A stretch of 64,000 nt of DNA from Aquimarina sp. TRL1 (GCF_013365535.1 NZ_CP053590.1:4392501-4456500), one strand, 5' to 3'. Shown: positions 1 through 9,931, counted from the first letter of the stretch. Numbers and translations: made by a program. Notes: a model not told the origin generated them from the sequence alone.

Positions 1-888
1 GGAAAGAGTTTTGGTAATGAGTACTCCGGGGAGAATGAATTCTATCATATGGGAGTATGGTATAGTACAGCAGAAACTACTTTTGATGTTTCTGTACATA
101 AAGTTGGTAGAAATTACATCACTGATGTGGGATTTGTACCAAGGCTTACTAATTATGATGCGACCAATGACGTAGTCGTAAGGGAAGGTTATACACAGGC
201 GAGAGTAAAAGCCGACTTACGACACTTCTCCAAAGAAAGAAAACACATTGATTCATATCGCTATCTCTTATTAGATAATGAGATGAATTGGAATGAAAAT
301 GGCAAATTGATTCAGTCTTCTACTTTTTTTAATAATGCACTATGGTTTAAAGATCTATCATCTATGTATTTTAACGTGATTTATGATTATAATGATCTGC
401 AATATGCATTTGATGTTTTGCGAAATGGAAATAGTATTCAGCCAGATGTATATAGATATGTTTCATTTCAAGCGGGATATAATTCTGTAAGAAATAAAAA
501 AGTACAATATGGTGGATCATTACGCCATGGATCGTATTATAATGGAACCCGATCCCGCTTATTTTCTCGTATAGAATACCGATTATTACCTATAGCAAGA
601 CTAAGGTTGATATATGAAGTCAATAAAATAGACCTGAAGGCATTAGGAGAACAAACTTTCCACTTGGCAAGATTTACGGGAGAAGTTTTCTTTTCAGAAC
701 GATTTAATTGGACAACTTATGTGCAGTACAACACACAGTTGAATAACTTTAATATTAACAGTCGTTTACAATGGGAATACAAACCATTATCATATCTGTA
801 CTTAGTAATAACAGATAATTTTGATAAACATATACATAGAAAGAACTGGGGTGTAGCATTAAAACTTAATTATCGATTGGACATATAA
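1..888 (+). CDS. DUF5916 family outer-membrane barrel protein, C-terminal part (truncated by window start)
   Basis: The reading frame is open through base 1, so the true start lies upstream; the first ATG in the window (49) is internal. The visible 295 residues are rich in alternating aromatic and polar residues with many Tyr/Arg pairs, as in outer-membrane beta-strands. The stretch DVGFVPR near the N-side of the fragment matches the barrel region of DUF5916 proteins, which usually carry an N-terminal carbohydrate-binding (CBM9-like) domain followed by a C-terminal barrel. The protein ends in a strand terminating in YRLDI, fitting an outer-membrane protein. Family role is unknown; an envelope or polysaccharide-related function is an inference. 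Confidence 0.75.
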   Translation, partial: GKSFGNEYSGENEFYHMGVWYSTAETTFDVSVHKVGRNYITDVGFVPRLTNYDATNDVVVREGYTQARVKADLRHFSKERKHIDSYRYLLLDNEMNWNENGKLIQSSTFFNNALWFKDLSSMYFNVIYDYNDLQYAFDVLRNGNSIQPDVYRYVSFQAGYNSVRNKKVQYGGSLRHGSYYNGTRSRLFSRIEYRLLPIARLRLIYEVNKIDLKALGEQTFHLARFTGEVFFSERFNWTTYVQYNTQLNNFNINSRLQWEYKPLSYLYLVITDNFDKHIHRKNWGVALKLNYRLDI

Positions 889-943
889 ATTCACATCAAA
901 ATATATTTATAACTAAATTATTAGTTAAAACTAATTAATTAGT

Positions 944-951
944 TATATTTG
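944..951 (+). promoter_or_regulatory. Candidate -7 element (TATATTTG)
   Basis: TATATTTG fits the Bacteroidota -7 consensus TAnnTTTG and lies 24 bp before the ATG at 976. Just upstream (911-943) the repeated TTAGTT/AACTAA words form overlapping inverted repeats that could bind a regulator. No clear -33 TTG is seen. Confidence 0.45.
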
Positions 952-975
952 TTCATCATCAAAAAACAAATAGTT

Positions 976-2022
976 ATGAAATTTATACTTACTACTTTAT
1001 TCGTAGTGTTAGCCATGACTCTGTATGCTCAGGAATTTCAAGAGAAGTATTACAAACATCTTGTCTTTAGAGAAACTCCGTATTCAGCAACCATTGGCAG
1101 AATACCAATTAGTAAAGAACGGGCAATGAAAGAAAATCATTACAAGATGTCATATGACAATCGCGGTCGTTTAACGTTGATAGAATATCGAATAGGAAAT
1201 ACATTAATCAGTAGGAGGAGAGTAGGAATACTGGATGGTTTCAGGAATATACATTCCAGAACTAAAATACGTTATGAGGATAATAAAGAAATCAGAACCT
1301 TTTATAATCCCAAAGGAAAGCAATGTCGCAATAGTATGAATGTATATGAAGAAGTATATACCTATAACGATTTGGGACAGCGTACAGGGGTTCATTTTTA
1401 TGATGAAGAAGGAATACTTGTTAATAACACTTGGAATATAGCTACTTATGAGTGGGAACATGTAGATGATCATACGATTGTAGAAAAAAGAAAAGATACC
1501 AAAGGGACCTACGTAACCATGAGACCATATTATCATTTTTTGATCACTCTGTATAAGTTCAATAAAGAAGGAATATTGCAATCGATGAATCATATCAATG
1601 ATAAGAGGCAATTGATTAACGATTTTAATGGAGAAAATGGAATTGCGATCGATAAACCAGTCTATGATGAAGCGTTAAACCTGACTGGTTTTACATTTTA
1701 CAACGCTAATAATGAAGCGGTCATTGGTTCTTTTTTAGCATGTGCAGGAGGGGTTGTTACATATGACACTAATGGTAATTGTATTAAATATGCAACTATT
1801 GACCTGAAGGGGCGTATTATGTTAGATGATAGGGGAAGAGCATATGACACCTATACCTTTAATAAACAGGGAAGTTTGACAGAAATTGCTCATTACGGAA
1901 TTAATAATGAGTTCGTAGAAATAAGAGGTGCAACTAGAATTGTTTTTGAATATGATAAGGATGACCCCTCTAAGTTTATTAAAACACGACATTTTGTTAT
2001 TGAAAATACGAATAAACAATAG
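976..2022 (+). CDS. Secreted protein with YD/RHS-like short repeats
   Basis: An upstream TTG (949) is in frame, but the ATG at 976 gives a clean signal peptide of about 19 residues ending in YAQ, so it is preferred. The 348-residue product contains dispersed motifs of the form Y-x-x-x-G-x-L/R-x-x-x-x-Y (YDNRGRLTLIEY near residue 55, YNDLGQRTGVHF near 125, FNKEGILQSM near 190, FNKQGSLTEIAHY near 300). These resemble degenerate YD repeats of RHS or YwqK-type proteins and suggest a beta-rich surface or periplasmic protein. The next gene starts 6 bp after the stop, so the two are probably cotranscribed. Function unknown. Confidence 0.7.
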   Translation: MKFILTTLFVVLAMTLYAQEFQEKYYKHLVFRETPYSATIGRIPISKERAMKENHYKMSYDNRGRLTLIEYRIGNTLISRRRVGILDGFRNIHSRTKIRYEDNKEIRTFYNPKGKQCRNSMNVYEEVYTYNDLGQRTGVHFYDEEGILVNNTWNIATYEWEHVDDHTIVEKRKDTKGTYVTMRPYYHFLITLYKFNKEGILQSMNHINDKRQLINDFNGENGIAIDKPVYDEALNLTGFTFYNANNEAVIGSFLACAGGVVTYDTNGNCIKYATIDLKGRIMLDDRGRAYDTYTFNKQGSLTEIAHYGINNEFVEIRGATRIVFEYDKDDPSKFIKTRHFVIENTNKQ

Positions 2023-2028
2023 TAAGAT

Positions 2029-2934
2029 ATGATATACATAAAGATTAGATCCTATGCTGTATTGATAAGTATGTTGTTATCCGGGATAACAGGAAGTACA
2101 CAGCAACTTCCTGATACCAGTTATGATCCTGTAATCAGTTCAAAAAAATATGAGCAAGATGATGGTCCTACCATTTATATCGATCGTGGACACCGTAATT
2201 TTCATACTAGGAGCAACAGATATCTCCCTTTTGCGCATATATTAAAAAAGGATGGTTATCAGGTAGCAGATTATGATGGTACATTTACCATAGATAAATT
2301 ATCTGATGTCGATATTTTGGTAATTTCCAATGCACTACATCACGATGCAAATCCGCCATTTGTTCGTCCAACTAAAAGTGCCTTTTCGACTAAAGAGATT
2401 AAAACCTTAAAGAAATGGGTAGCTACTGGAGGAAACCTGTTTTTAATTGCTGATCATATGCCATTTGCCGGAGCTGCAGCAGATTTGGCCAGCGCATTTG
2501 GATTTCAGTTTTACGACGGTTTTGTTTTTGATAAAGAGGGAAGTGGACGTATTTATTTTACAAAAAAAGAGAAAATGCTTAGACTATCTTCTATTGTTGA
2601 TACACATATTGATAGTATTCAGACATTCACAGGACAAGGATTCAAAATACCTCAAAAAGCAACTTCTATTTTAGATCTAACAAAGGAACAACAAGTATTT
2701 ATGGCAGATACAATGTGGGTTTTTAATGATCAAACCCGGAAATTTTCTGCAGAAAAATTATCTCAGGGGGCCTATATGAATTTCAAAAAGGGAAAAATTG
2801 TTGTCTTTGGTGAGGCTGCAATGTTTACTGCACAATTGGCAGGTCCTCAACGCAGAAAAATAGGAATGAATGCAGAAACAGCACATCAAAATTACAAATT
2901 ACTACTCAATATTATTCACTGGTTAGATGATTGA
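2029..2934 (+). CDS. Secreted DUF4350 (GATase-like) protein
   Basis: 301 residues with an N-terminal hydrophobic segment ending near GSTQQ, consistent with export. The core starts with IYIDRGHRNFHT followed by a strand-helix pattern (DVDILVISNALHH) and a GGNLFLIADHMPF loop, matching DUF4350, a class I glutamine-amidotransferase-like fold often found in GldG-like or periplasmic proteins. The ligand is unknown. It probably forms an operon with the preceding secreted protein. Its 3' end overlaps the convergent AraC gene by 19 bp, which leaves no room for a terminator between them. Confidence 0.75.
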   Translation: MIYIKIRSYAVLISMLLSGITGSTQQLPDTSYDPVISSKKYEQDDGPTIYIDRGHRNFHTRSNRYLPFAHILKKDGYQVADYDGTFTIDKLSDVDILVISNALHHDANPPFVRPTKSAFSTKEIKTLKKWVATGGNLFLIADHMPFAGAAADLASAFGFQFYDGFVFDKEGSGRIYFTKKEKMLRLSSIVDTHIDSIQTFTGQGFKIPQKATSILDLTKEQQVFMADTMWVFNDQTRKFSAEKLSQGAYMNFKKGKIVVFGEAAMFTAQLAGPQRRKIGMNAETAHQNYKLLLNIIHWLDD

Positions 2935-3887
2935 AAGGAATAAGAAGAACCATAAAGACGAAAAGAAAGAGGTGTTAGTCCGGTATGTCGTTTAAAATTT
3001 CGGCTAAAGGCACTGTGATTTTTATATCCACTAGCTATGGAAATCTCATCAATTGTTTTGGAAGAATTCTTTAATAAGTAACAAGCTTTTTTTAACCGTT
3101 CCTGCATAATAAACTGATGGGGAGTTTTCTTATAAACAGCTTTAAATAATCTCAAAAAATGAAAAGAAGACAAGGCTGCCGTATATCCAATATCATCCAG
3201 TAAGAGGTCTTTTTCTATATTAGCGAGTATATAATCCTTAGCGATGCCTAGTCGCTTGAATAATTCCTTTTGTAGCGAGCTGTTCTTGACAGGAATCCTG
3301 TTGTGTATTAGTCCGGTATGTAAATGTTTATGAAAAAGAGCTTCTAACAATGTAAACTTTAGTTCCTTAAAAAACAATGCATCATTAGTCTGTCGAAGAA
3401 TTCCTTTTTTAAACTGTAAAAACAATTGTCTGAGAAAGAGATCATTTTCATATGTATGTTCGAAAAAAGTAAGAGACTCAGCAGCCATATTATATGGGTT
3501 ATCGAGTAATGCCCTGGTACTGGTCTTAGAAGCATATATAAATTGCTTACAGAGTGTAGGGTGAAAAGCTATGGTCAATCCCTCTACTTCTTTTTCTGAA
3601 TCTATCTCACTATTCCATTCTTGTCCGGGATTAATGATCAGGTAATTTCTATCGGTAAGCATGGTATCATGTTTACCGAGTTTTAGGTATTGATAACCAT
3701 TGAATACCATTTTTACAGTAAGTCTCCCTATATGTTTTCCAGAAAAGAGCTTATTGCTTTTATAATAAAAAGCATTACTTTTTATGATATCTGCATTTAG
3801 ATTTGACTTAGAACAATATACTTCATCCTCTAAGGCACTATGCATGCTCTGACAAAAAGGACATACTTGTACTTGTGATTTTTTCAT
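2916..3887 (-). CDS. AraC family transcriptional regulator with N-terminal CxxC
   Basis: 323 residues. The C-terminal about 100 residues hold the double helix-turn-helix of AraC/XylS regulators (LLDDIGYTAALSSFHFLRLF, then TIDEISIASGYKNHSAFSRN and a TGLTPLSFR end). The N-terminus carries CPFCQSMHSA and a further Cys (YC), a possible zinc or redox site not usual in the family. The middle region is a cupin-like sensor. It lies upstream of, and divergent from, the FAD oxidoreductase at 4088, separated by 200 bp, so that gene is a likely target. Confidence 0.85.
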   Translation of the reverse strand: MKKSQVQVCPFCQSMHSALEDEVYCSKSNLNADIIKSNAFYYKSNKLFSGKHIGRLTVKMVFNGYQYLKLGKHDTMLTDRNYLIINPGQEWNSEIDSEKEVEGLTIAFHPTLCKQFIYASKTSTRALLDNPYNMAAESLTFFEHTYENDLFLRQLFLQFKKGILRQTNDALFFKELKFTLLEALFHKHLHTGLIHNRIPVKNSSLQKELFKRLGIAKDYILANIEKDLLLDDIGYTAALSSFHFLRLFKAVYKKTPHQFIMQERLKKACYLLKNSSKTIDEISIASGYKNHSAFSRNFKRHTGLTPLSFRLYGSSYSFQSSNQ

Positions 3888-4022
3888 TGTATTGATAACA
3901 CTGAGATACGATCAAATATAATACGTTTCTTAGGATTTCTATAAGAAAGCTGTTCTATTGGTGATATTTAGCAAGATGTGCACAATACGATTTCATAAAA
4001 TACTATAAGTTTATCTCAACAA

Positions 4023-4030
4023 TATCTTTG
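4023..4030 (+). promoter_or_regulatory. Candidate -7 element (TATCTTTG)
   Basis: TATCTTTG matches the Bacteroidota TAnnTTTG element and lies 58 bp before the ATG of the FAD oxidoreductase, in the divergent region shared with the AraC gene. Confidence 0.5.
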
Positions 4031-4087
4031 TAAGAGAAAAGTATCTTATTTCAAAGAAAATTAACCAAATGTAATCGTATTATATCA

Positions 4088-5359
4088 ATGACAAAAAAAG
4101 AACGAATAACGATTTGCGGAGCAGGAATTGCAGGAGTAGCCACTGCTTATTATTTATTGCAAAAAAGTATAAACCTGGAAGTTTTACTAATAGATAAACA
4201 ACAACCTCTTTCCTTTACGACCAGTAAATCCGGAGAAAACTTTCGAGATTATTGGCCACAAGAATGCATGCGATTACTCTGCAATAGGAGCATTGCACTG
4301 ATGGAATCATTGTTAGAAACCCATGGAGAAGCTTCATTTGAAATGAAAAAAACGGGATATCAGTTTGTATCCCATCATCGAGATGCCCCGATTTTTGATG
4401 CTAGTGGTAAGAACCATGCGAAAAATCATGTACAATTGCTGACCGATCAGAAAGAAATAAAGAACCGTCACTCATATCTGGATTCCGGAATAGAAAAAGT
4501 TGTAACTATTGTCAATGCAGGTGCTATAGATGTATATGCGATGGGAAGTCTGCTGATCAAAGAAATCAAAAAAAAGGGAGGGGTATTTTATTCGGGCGAA
4601 ATACAGCGTATCGTTAAAACACGCGGAACATATGATATCCATTTAGATACAAATGAAGTCATTGCAACTGATAAAATTATCATTGCAGCAGGACCATTTA
4701 TCAACCATATAGCAGCTATGTTAGGCATGAGCTTTCCAATATCCAATACAATGCAACATAAGTTTGTGATTCCCGATCCATATCATTGCATTCCTGAAGA
4801 TATGCCATTTACTATTTATGCAGACGCGCAACACCTTAGCTGGACAGATGAAGAAAAACGTTTTTTTTCTGCTGAAGAACAATTTAAGTGGTTATTGCAG
4901 AAATTTCCGGGAGGACTACATATCAAACCAGATGGAGGAGGGCGTATTAAAATGGGATGGGCATTCCAAACGAGAAAAGAACACCCTCATTGGACTCCTC
5001 AGTATACATTTTCGCATTTTCCAAATGTAGTACTAAAGGGAGCCAGTCGTTTTATACCTGCATTATCCGAATATGAAAATCAATTACCAACACCTCTGAC
5101 ACAATATTCCGGATATTATACCCGAACCGAGGAAAACTGGCCCTTAATTGGTCCAACAGAGAGAACCAATGTATTTGTAGTAGGAGCACTAGCAGGTTTT
5201 GGTACGATGACAGCCTGTGGAGCAGGGGAGTTATGTGCCAATCATGTGTTAGGTGAGACATCACTGCCAGTATATAGTGATTATTTTCACCCCAGTCGAT
5301 ATCATAACTCTTCCATGATCAGAGAAATGAAACTCAGTATGAGTGATGGTCAATTATAA
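4088..5359 (+). CDS. FAD-dependent oxidoreductase (DAO family)
   Basis: 423 residues. The N-terminus has the dinucleotide-binding motif GAGIAGVATAYY (GxGxxG) with an acidic residue ending the second strand (LLIDK), and the C-terminus has the second FAD-contacting region (NWPLIGPTE, then FVVGALAGFGTMTACGAGEL). This is the layout of D-amino-acid oxidase or sarcosine-oxidase-like flavoenzymes that oxidise an amine or amino acid; the exact substrate cannot be read. It is flanked by an AraC gene on each side, upstream divergent and downstream convergent with a 4-bp gap. Cytoplasmic; no signal peptide. Confidence 0.85.
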   Translation: MTKKERITICGAGIAGVATAYYLLQKSINLEVLLIDKQQPLSFTTSKSGENFRDYWPQECMRLLCNRSIALMESLLETHGEASFEMKKTGYQFVSHHRDAPIFDASGKNHAKNHVQLLTDQKEIKNRHSYLDSGIEKVVTIVNAGAIDVYAMGSLLIKEIKKKGGVFYSGEIQRIVKTRGTYDIHLDTNEVIATDKIIIAAGPFINHIAAMLGMSFPISNTMQHKFVIPDPYHCIPEDMPFTIYADAQHLSWTDEEKRFFSAEEQFKWLLQKFPGGLHIKPDGGGRIKMGWAFQTRKEHPHWTPQYTFSHFPNVVLKGASRFIPALSEYENQLPTPLTQYSGYYTRTEENWPLIGPTERTNVFVVGALAGFGTMTACGAGELCANHVLGETSLPVYSDYFHPSRYHNSSMIREMKLSMSDGQL

Positions 5360-5363
5360 CACA

Positions 5364-6212
5364 CTAAATCTCATTTCGGTATTGTGCAGGGGTTAACTGT
5401 AGTAAAGATTTAAATTTTTTATAAAACAATGGGATTGAAACAAATCCACTTTCAGTAGCAATGTTCTCAATAGTCATAGAAGATTCTTTTAATAAATAAC
5501 AAGCATGTTGTAGTCGTGCTTCCAGAATTAGTTCTTTATATGTTTTACCGGTTGTTTTCTTGATATACCTGCAAAAAGAAGAAGGAGTCATTCCTATTTT
5601 CAATGCCATTGCCGAAGAAGAAAGGTTCTTTTTATAATGTACAGCTATATAGTTTTTGATTTGATGCAATATAGGAGCATTTTTAGAACTAGTAGTTTTG
5701 TATTCCCCCGCTAATGGAATATGAGTTGATGCGCTAAGAATATGCATTATTTTGAAAAAAAATATGATGCGCTCAAAATGAGTTACCGATTTCATTTGTT
5801 CCATTAATGAGCCAATTGTTTGTTTTGTGCTTGTGTCAAAAACGATGGCAGAATCAATTGTATATAAAAAACGATGGATCGTCTCAAACTCTTTAAATCC
5901 TGCCGCTATTTTCTGAAAACTGCGAATATCAAAGAGAATGACATATTGCTCAAATTTACGTGCTCCCTGATATTCCTTATACAATGTATTATGCGGAATA
6001 TAAGGAGGTAATAAAACGAGATCCCCATTTTCATAATGGCTGACATGATTATTGATAAATCGCTTGCCAGTCCCGAAAGGGATAAAAACCAATTCGTACA
6101 TATCATGAAAATGCCAGTAATTATCCGGGAGAGCCTCCTCTTCTTTTTGATGCGTATAATAAATGGAAGAAGATAAATTAGGAGTAATATTTTCTAGATA
6201 AGCTCTATTCAT
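5364..6212 (-). CDS. AraC family transcriptional regulator with cupin sensor
   Basis: 282 residues. The N-terminal half looks like a cupin (YWHFHDMYELVFIPFGTG, then GDLVLLPPYIPHNTLY), the sugar/ligand-binding AraC arm. The C-terminal half is the double HTH (SSSAMALKIGMTPSSFCRYI and MTIENIATESGFVSIPLFYK, ending LTPAQYRNEI). It is divergent from the SIS-domain gene at 6327 with a 114-bp shared intergenic region, and convergent with the FAD oxidoreductase. Control of the SIS gene or the oxidoreductase is inferred from position. Confidence 0.88.
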   Translation of the reverse strand: MNRAYLENITPNLSSSIYYTHQKEEEALPDNYWHFHDMYELVFIPFGTGKRFINNHVSHYENGDLVLLPPYIPHNTLYKEYQGARKFEQYVILFDIRSFQKIAAGFKEFETIHRFLYTIDSAIVFDTSTKQTIGSLMEQMKSVTHFERIIFFFKIMHILSASTHIPLAGEYKTTSSKNAPILHQIKNYIAVHYKKNLSSSAMALKIGMTPSSFCRYIKKTTGKTYKELILEARLQHACYLLKESSMTIENIATESGFVSIPLFYKKFKSLLQLTPAQYRNEI

Positions 6213-6326
6213 AAGCTAAATATAAGCAATAAGACAATTCAGATAATAAAAAAGACAATTAAGCATATAATTTATCAATAAAATCCCAGCATATTTGTTA
6301 TTATTAGTAACCATGAATACCTACCT

Positions 6327-7043
6327 ATGTTTGAATACATTGATCAAGTACAAAGATTGATAGACCATTTGAGATCAGATCAGGAAGAATCTATTAAAGC
6401 AGCAGCTACTGTATTAACAAAAGCAATAAAAGAAGATCGAATTATCCATACACTGGGGACTGGACATTCTCAGATGATCGCTATGGAGTTATTCGGTAGG
6501 GCTTCTGGTATTGCGAATGTAAGTGCAATGCTGGATGAGCTACTATTATTAAGTAACGGAGCAAGAAGATCGGCAGCAATAGAGCAGGTAAGTGGTCTGG
6601 CATCCATATTATGGGATAAGTATAATATAGAGACTTCAGATGTGTTGATTATTATTTCCAATTCAGGAAGAAATGCAATTCCAATAGAGATGGCACAAAT
6701 CGCAAAAGCTGCAGGCGTAAAAATTATAGCAATTACTTCCTTAGAACAATCCAAAAAATATAATTCCAGGCACAAGAGCGGGCAAAAATTATATCAATTG
6801 GCTGATATTGTAATCGATAATTGCGTTCCTTCTGGAGATGGAGTTATGCATATGAATAATGAATTATTCGGCCCAGTGTCTTCCATTATGGGAATGGTGA
6901 TTGTTAATACGATTGTAACTGAAGCGATCAAAGAATGCCATCAACAAAATATTCCTGTAACGATCTACCAGAGTCAAAATATCGATCATACTGATAATGA
7001 TCGGATTTATAAACAATTCGAATCAAGAATACCACATTTATAA
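6327..7043 (+). CDS. SIS-domain sugar isomerase-like protein (UPF0309 type)
   Basis: 238 residues forming a single SIS (phosphosugar-binding) domain: IIHTLGTGHSQMIAMELFGRA in the N-terminal part, DVLIIISNSGRN in the middle and DNCVPSGDG near residue 170. These match the UPF0309/phosphosugar isomerase-like group, relatives of GmhA and GlmS isomerase domains that bind sugar phosphates. No helix-turn-helix is fused, so it is not an RpiR regulator. The AraC gene lies upstream and divergent, hinting at sugar- or amino-sugar-responsive control. Substrate unknown. Confidence 0.8.
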   Translation: MFEYIDQVQRLIDHLRSDQEESIKAAATVLTKAIKEDRIIHTLGTGHSQMIAMELFGRASGIANVSAMLDELLLLSNGARRSAAIEQVSGLASILWDKYNIETSDVLIIISNSGRNAIPIEMAQIAKAAGVKIIAITSLEQSKKYNSRHKSGQKLYQLADIVIDNCVPSGDGVMHMNNELFGPVSSIMGMVIVNTIVTEAIKECHQQNIPVTIYQSQNIDHTDNDRIYKQFESRIPHL

Positions 7044-7262
7044 AATACTGTAATAATATGAAGGGAGGAATCATACATCTATATTATATTTTTAAGACAT
7101 ATTGGTAACATATGTTATAGTTATGACATTAAATAGGGAATAATAGATTAAAAAAAACAGTATATAGTTGTTATAATGAGAGTTATAATGCTGTATATTT
7201 TGGCGAGCGAATGATTTTTTATAATTTCGCGAGGATTTTTTTAAACCCCTATCAACATTTTT

Positions 7263-9191
7263 ATGAAAAAAAATATTTTTATCTTTTTATGTACCCTTAC
7301 TTCTGTACTGGGGTATGTTTCATGTTCTGGAGATGATGCTACTGTTGTAGACCCCCCTTTAAGTAATCAGAATGATATCATTTCTTTTTTATTTACAATT
7401 AATGAGGTAACGACTCCTCTATCTTTCGAAAATAGGGAGGCTTCTATTTTGTTACCGGCATTTACGGATGTTACGAAGTTGACTCCAACAATCGAGATAT
7501 CTGATAAAGCTACAGTTAAGCCTGCTTCAGGAACTCCTCAGGATTTCACCAATCCGGTAACCTATACTGTGACTGCAGAAAATGGAGATACCAAAAAATT
7601 TACAATTCGAGTTTCCCTTGAGGATCCCAGCTCAGATAATAAAATCCATTTGTTTGAATTTATCAATTTAGCAGGAAATACCACCAGTAATGGATATGGG
7701 TTCCGGGGGCAAGACCCTTCAGATATCGACACTTTGAGTTTTAAGGTGCCCTATTTATCTCCAATAGAAGGATTAAAATCGCGAATTTCTATCAATGAGA
7801 CTGCAACAATTGTTCCTGCTTCTGGAGAGGAATTAGATTATTCTACTCCTGTAAAATATACGGTTACTGCACAGAATGGAGAAACCAAAGATTATTTGGT
7901 AATGGTGGATAACAGTCTTGATAAAATAAAGATTGAAGGATTTCATATAGATTCTTTCAGAGATAAAAAACCAGGAGATTTGATTCAGTTTGATGTCAAT
8001 GAAGTAAATCCAATACAAGATCGTATTCAATTATATCTTGTAGATATGGTTACACAATCTAAAATAGCATTGCCGATACAAGATATCAAGGAAGTCGATG
8101 ATACTAAATATACCATTACGTCTCAATTACCAGATACGTACACGAATAGTAATTATCAAATAGAGATATCCATTGAGGCTGATAACAGTGATCTTAGTGA
8201 TGGATTCCGATTAGATAAAGGAACTCCTAATTTTGTACATGTAAAACAAGAATTTAACAACGGAGATTCATTTACGATTAAAAAGTTATTTTCTATGGAA
8301 GAAAATGGAGCTGTTCAGGTAAATGATTTTACCGCCCAACTGTATGTAGAAGAGGCCCGATTTGATGCTTATAAGTTTTATTTAAAGCAAAACGGAAACG
8401 AATACAGTATCACTTCCAGAGGACATGATATGCATTTTCCAGAAGCATATTTTACAATGATACAAGATTTAGGTACTCAGGGAGCAACCGATGGTAGTGA
8501 TTATACCTTTGTTATTGAAATAGATGGGGTGAAACATGAATTTCCGTTTATAAATGATCAGAAAAATCCGATTGAGGTAATTATTCCTGGGGCTCCGTCA
8601 ATTACAAGTACTGATAAAGCAAGCTATATAAAAGGAGAAGTAATCACCCTGCAAGGAGAAAACTTATATGTAGATGCTGAATTCAGTAATATTGTTCCTA
8701 TTGATAGTAATTTATCCCTATTCAATATTTCAGAGCCTAGTATTTATTACTCTTTACATGCTACTAGTACTTCATCTCAGCAAATCAGTTTTACAACTCC
8801 TGCTACTATGCAGAGTGGAGACCCTTATAGAGTAGGTTTCAGAAATAATATCGGACAATCACTTCCTACTTCCATTAATGTAGCTATTGAACAACCAGCT
8901 TCTGAGCACCCTTCTATTACAATTACAGAAGCAGTACTGTATTATAATGCTTCTCAACCGCTACATAAGCAAGTAAGAATTTCTTTTAGTGAAAATATAG
9001 AAACGGTATCTATTGATAATTTGGTACTACATGTAGATCAATTAGAAGTTGGAAATTATTTTACGAACCCGACATCTATTCTCACAGGTCAATTATCGGA
9101 TGATAATGCCAGTAAGGCTACTAAGTACAAAGATGGATATGTAATCATTGATGGGTATAAAATCCCGTTTACTTTAGAAATACGATCTTAA
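7263..9191 (+). CDS. Surface lipoprotein with tandem DUF5018-like and IPT/TIG-like domains
   Basis: 642 residues. A signal peptide ends in a lipobox (GYVSCSG), so it is a lipoprotein. Two tandem beta-sandwich repeats follow: each has a hydrophobic strand, a PASG loop (VKPASGTPQDF near residue 90, IVPASGEELDY near 190) and a TYTVTAENGDTK or KYTVTAQNGETK end, the DUF5018-type pattern of Bacteroidota surface proteins. The later part contains GAPSITSTDKASYIKGEVITL, resembling IPT/TIG domains. Likely surface-exposed glycan binding or adhesion. A terminator follows directly. Confidence 0.75.
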   Translation: MKKNIFIFLCTLTSVLGYVSCSGDDATVVDPPLSNQNDIISFLFTINEVTTPLSFENREASILLPAFTDVTKLTPTIEISDKATVKPASGTPQDFTNPVTYTVTAENGDTKKFTIRVSLEDPSSDNKIHLFEFINLAGNTTSNGYGFRGQDPSDIDTLSFKVPYLSPIEGLKSRISINETATIVPASGEELDYSTPVKYTVTAQNGETKDYLVMVDNSLDKIKIEGFHIDSFRDKKPGDLIQFDVNEVNPIQDRIQLYLVDMVTQSKIALPIQDIKEVDDTKYTITSQLPDTYTNSNYQIEISIEADNSDLSDGFRLDKGTPNFVHVKQEFNNGDSFTIKKLFSMEENGAVQVNDFTAQLYVEEARFDAYKFYLKQNGNEYSITSRGHDMHFPEAYFTMIQDLGTQGATDGSDYTFVIEIDGVKHEFPFINDQKNPIEVIIPGAPSITSTDKASYIKGEVITLQGENLYVDAEFSNIVPIDSNLSLFNISEPSIYYSLHATSTSSQQISFTTPATMQSGDPYRVGFRNNIGQSLPTSINVAIEQPASEHPSITITEAVLYYNASQPLHKQVRISFSENIETVSIDNLVLHVDQLEVGNYFTNPTSILTGQLSDDNASKATKYKDGYVIIDGYKIPFTLEIRS

Positions 9192-9239
9192 AATAGATCA
9201 GCTTCAGATAGCTGTGAACAAGATATACAGATCATATAT

Positions 9240-9268
9240 AAAAAGAGGGCGGTTACCGCCCTCTTTTT
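9240..9268 (+). terminator. Rho-independent terminator
   Basis: GAGGGCGG, a TTA loop and CCGCCCTC form an 8-bp GC-rich hairpin flanked by A and T runs, placed 50 bp after the lipoprotein stop. Confidence 0.85.
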
Positions 9269-9422
9269 ACGTATACTCATGAACTGAGGTATAAATGCTC
9301 CGCACTTGTGTCGTATTATTTTATGATAATTTCCTTTGAATGCCTTATGGATATACTCAAAGACCATCGATATATAAAAAACAAATTTTTATAACTATAT
9401 TATCGATCCGAAAATAAGAAGA

Positions 9423-9827
9423 ATGGAAGCACATAGTCACCTCAGTAATCAAGAATTCGAAAGACAGTTTGCCACTTGTTCCTTAGATCCCTCATTGTTT
9501 AGTCATGAAGCACATCTTAGACTGGCTTGGATTCATATTAAAAAATATGGTCTTGCAAAGGCAGAAGAAAATATCCAAAAACAACTACAAGACTTTGTAG
9601 CATATGTAGGGGCTATGGATAAATACCATGTTACAATTACAATTATGGCTATCCGGGCAGTAGATCACTTTATGAAACAGTCCAATACTGATAATTTTCA
9701 GGATTTTATAAATGAATCCCCTCAATTAAAAACAGATTTTAAGGCATTGGTTCGGAGTCATTATACCAATGATATTTTTACAGTAGCGAAAGCACGAACA
9801 GAATTTGTCGCTCCGGATATTGTATAA
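9423..9827 (+). CDS. Conserved hypothetical protein, about 134 residues
   Basis: A short soluble protein without a signal peptide. It contains FSHEAHLRLAWIHI and YHVTITIMAIRAVDHFM, an alpha-helical pattern with paired histidines that recalls a family of small uncharacterised bacterial proteins. The two HxxxH-like clusters could bind a metal or ligand, which is inference. It stands alone between a terminator and a membrane-bound AraC regulator, with about 100 bp to the latter. Confidence 0.65.
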   Translation: MEAHSHLSNQEFERQFATCSLDPSLFSHEAHLRLAWIHIKKYGLAKAEENIQKQLQDFVAYVGAMDKYHVTITIMAIRAVDHFMKQSNTDNFQDFINESPQLKTDFKALVRSHYTNDIFTVAKARTEFVAPDIV

Positions 9828-9931
9828 TTCGTTACGTACTAGATCTAGAGAACTTGCTTTGTCAAAGATAAAATCCTAAATACAATTTATTTATTAACCT
9901 TCTGGGCGTATATTTAATTTCTAAAAGAAAT

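Noticed and set aside
1204..1611. 135-codon minus-strand frame inside the secreted YD-repeat protein
   Set aside because: Antisense shadow of a gene with a signal peptide and matching start; composition is that of an antisense frame.
7044..7262. Possible RNA structure before the surface lipoprotein (repeated GTTATAATGAGAGTTATAATG)
   Set aside because: Short AT-rich direct repeat without stable pairing or known motif.
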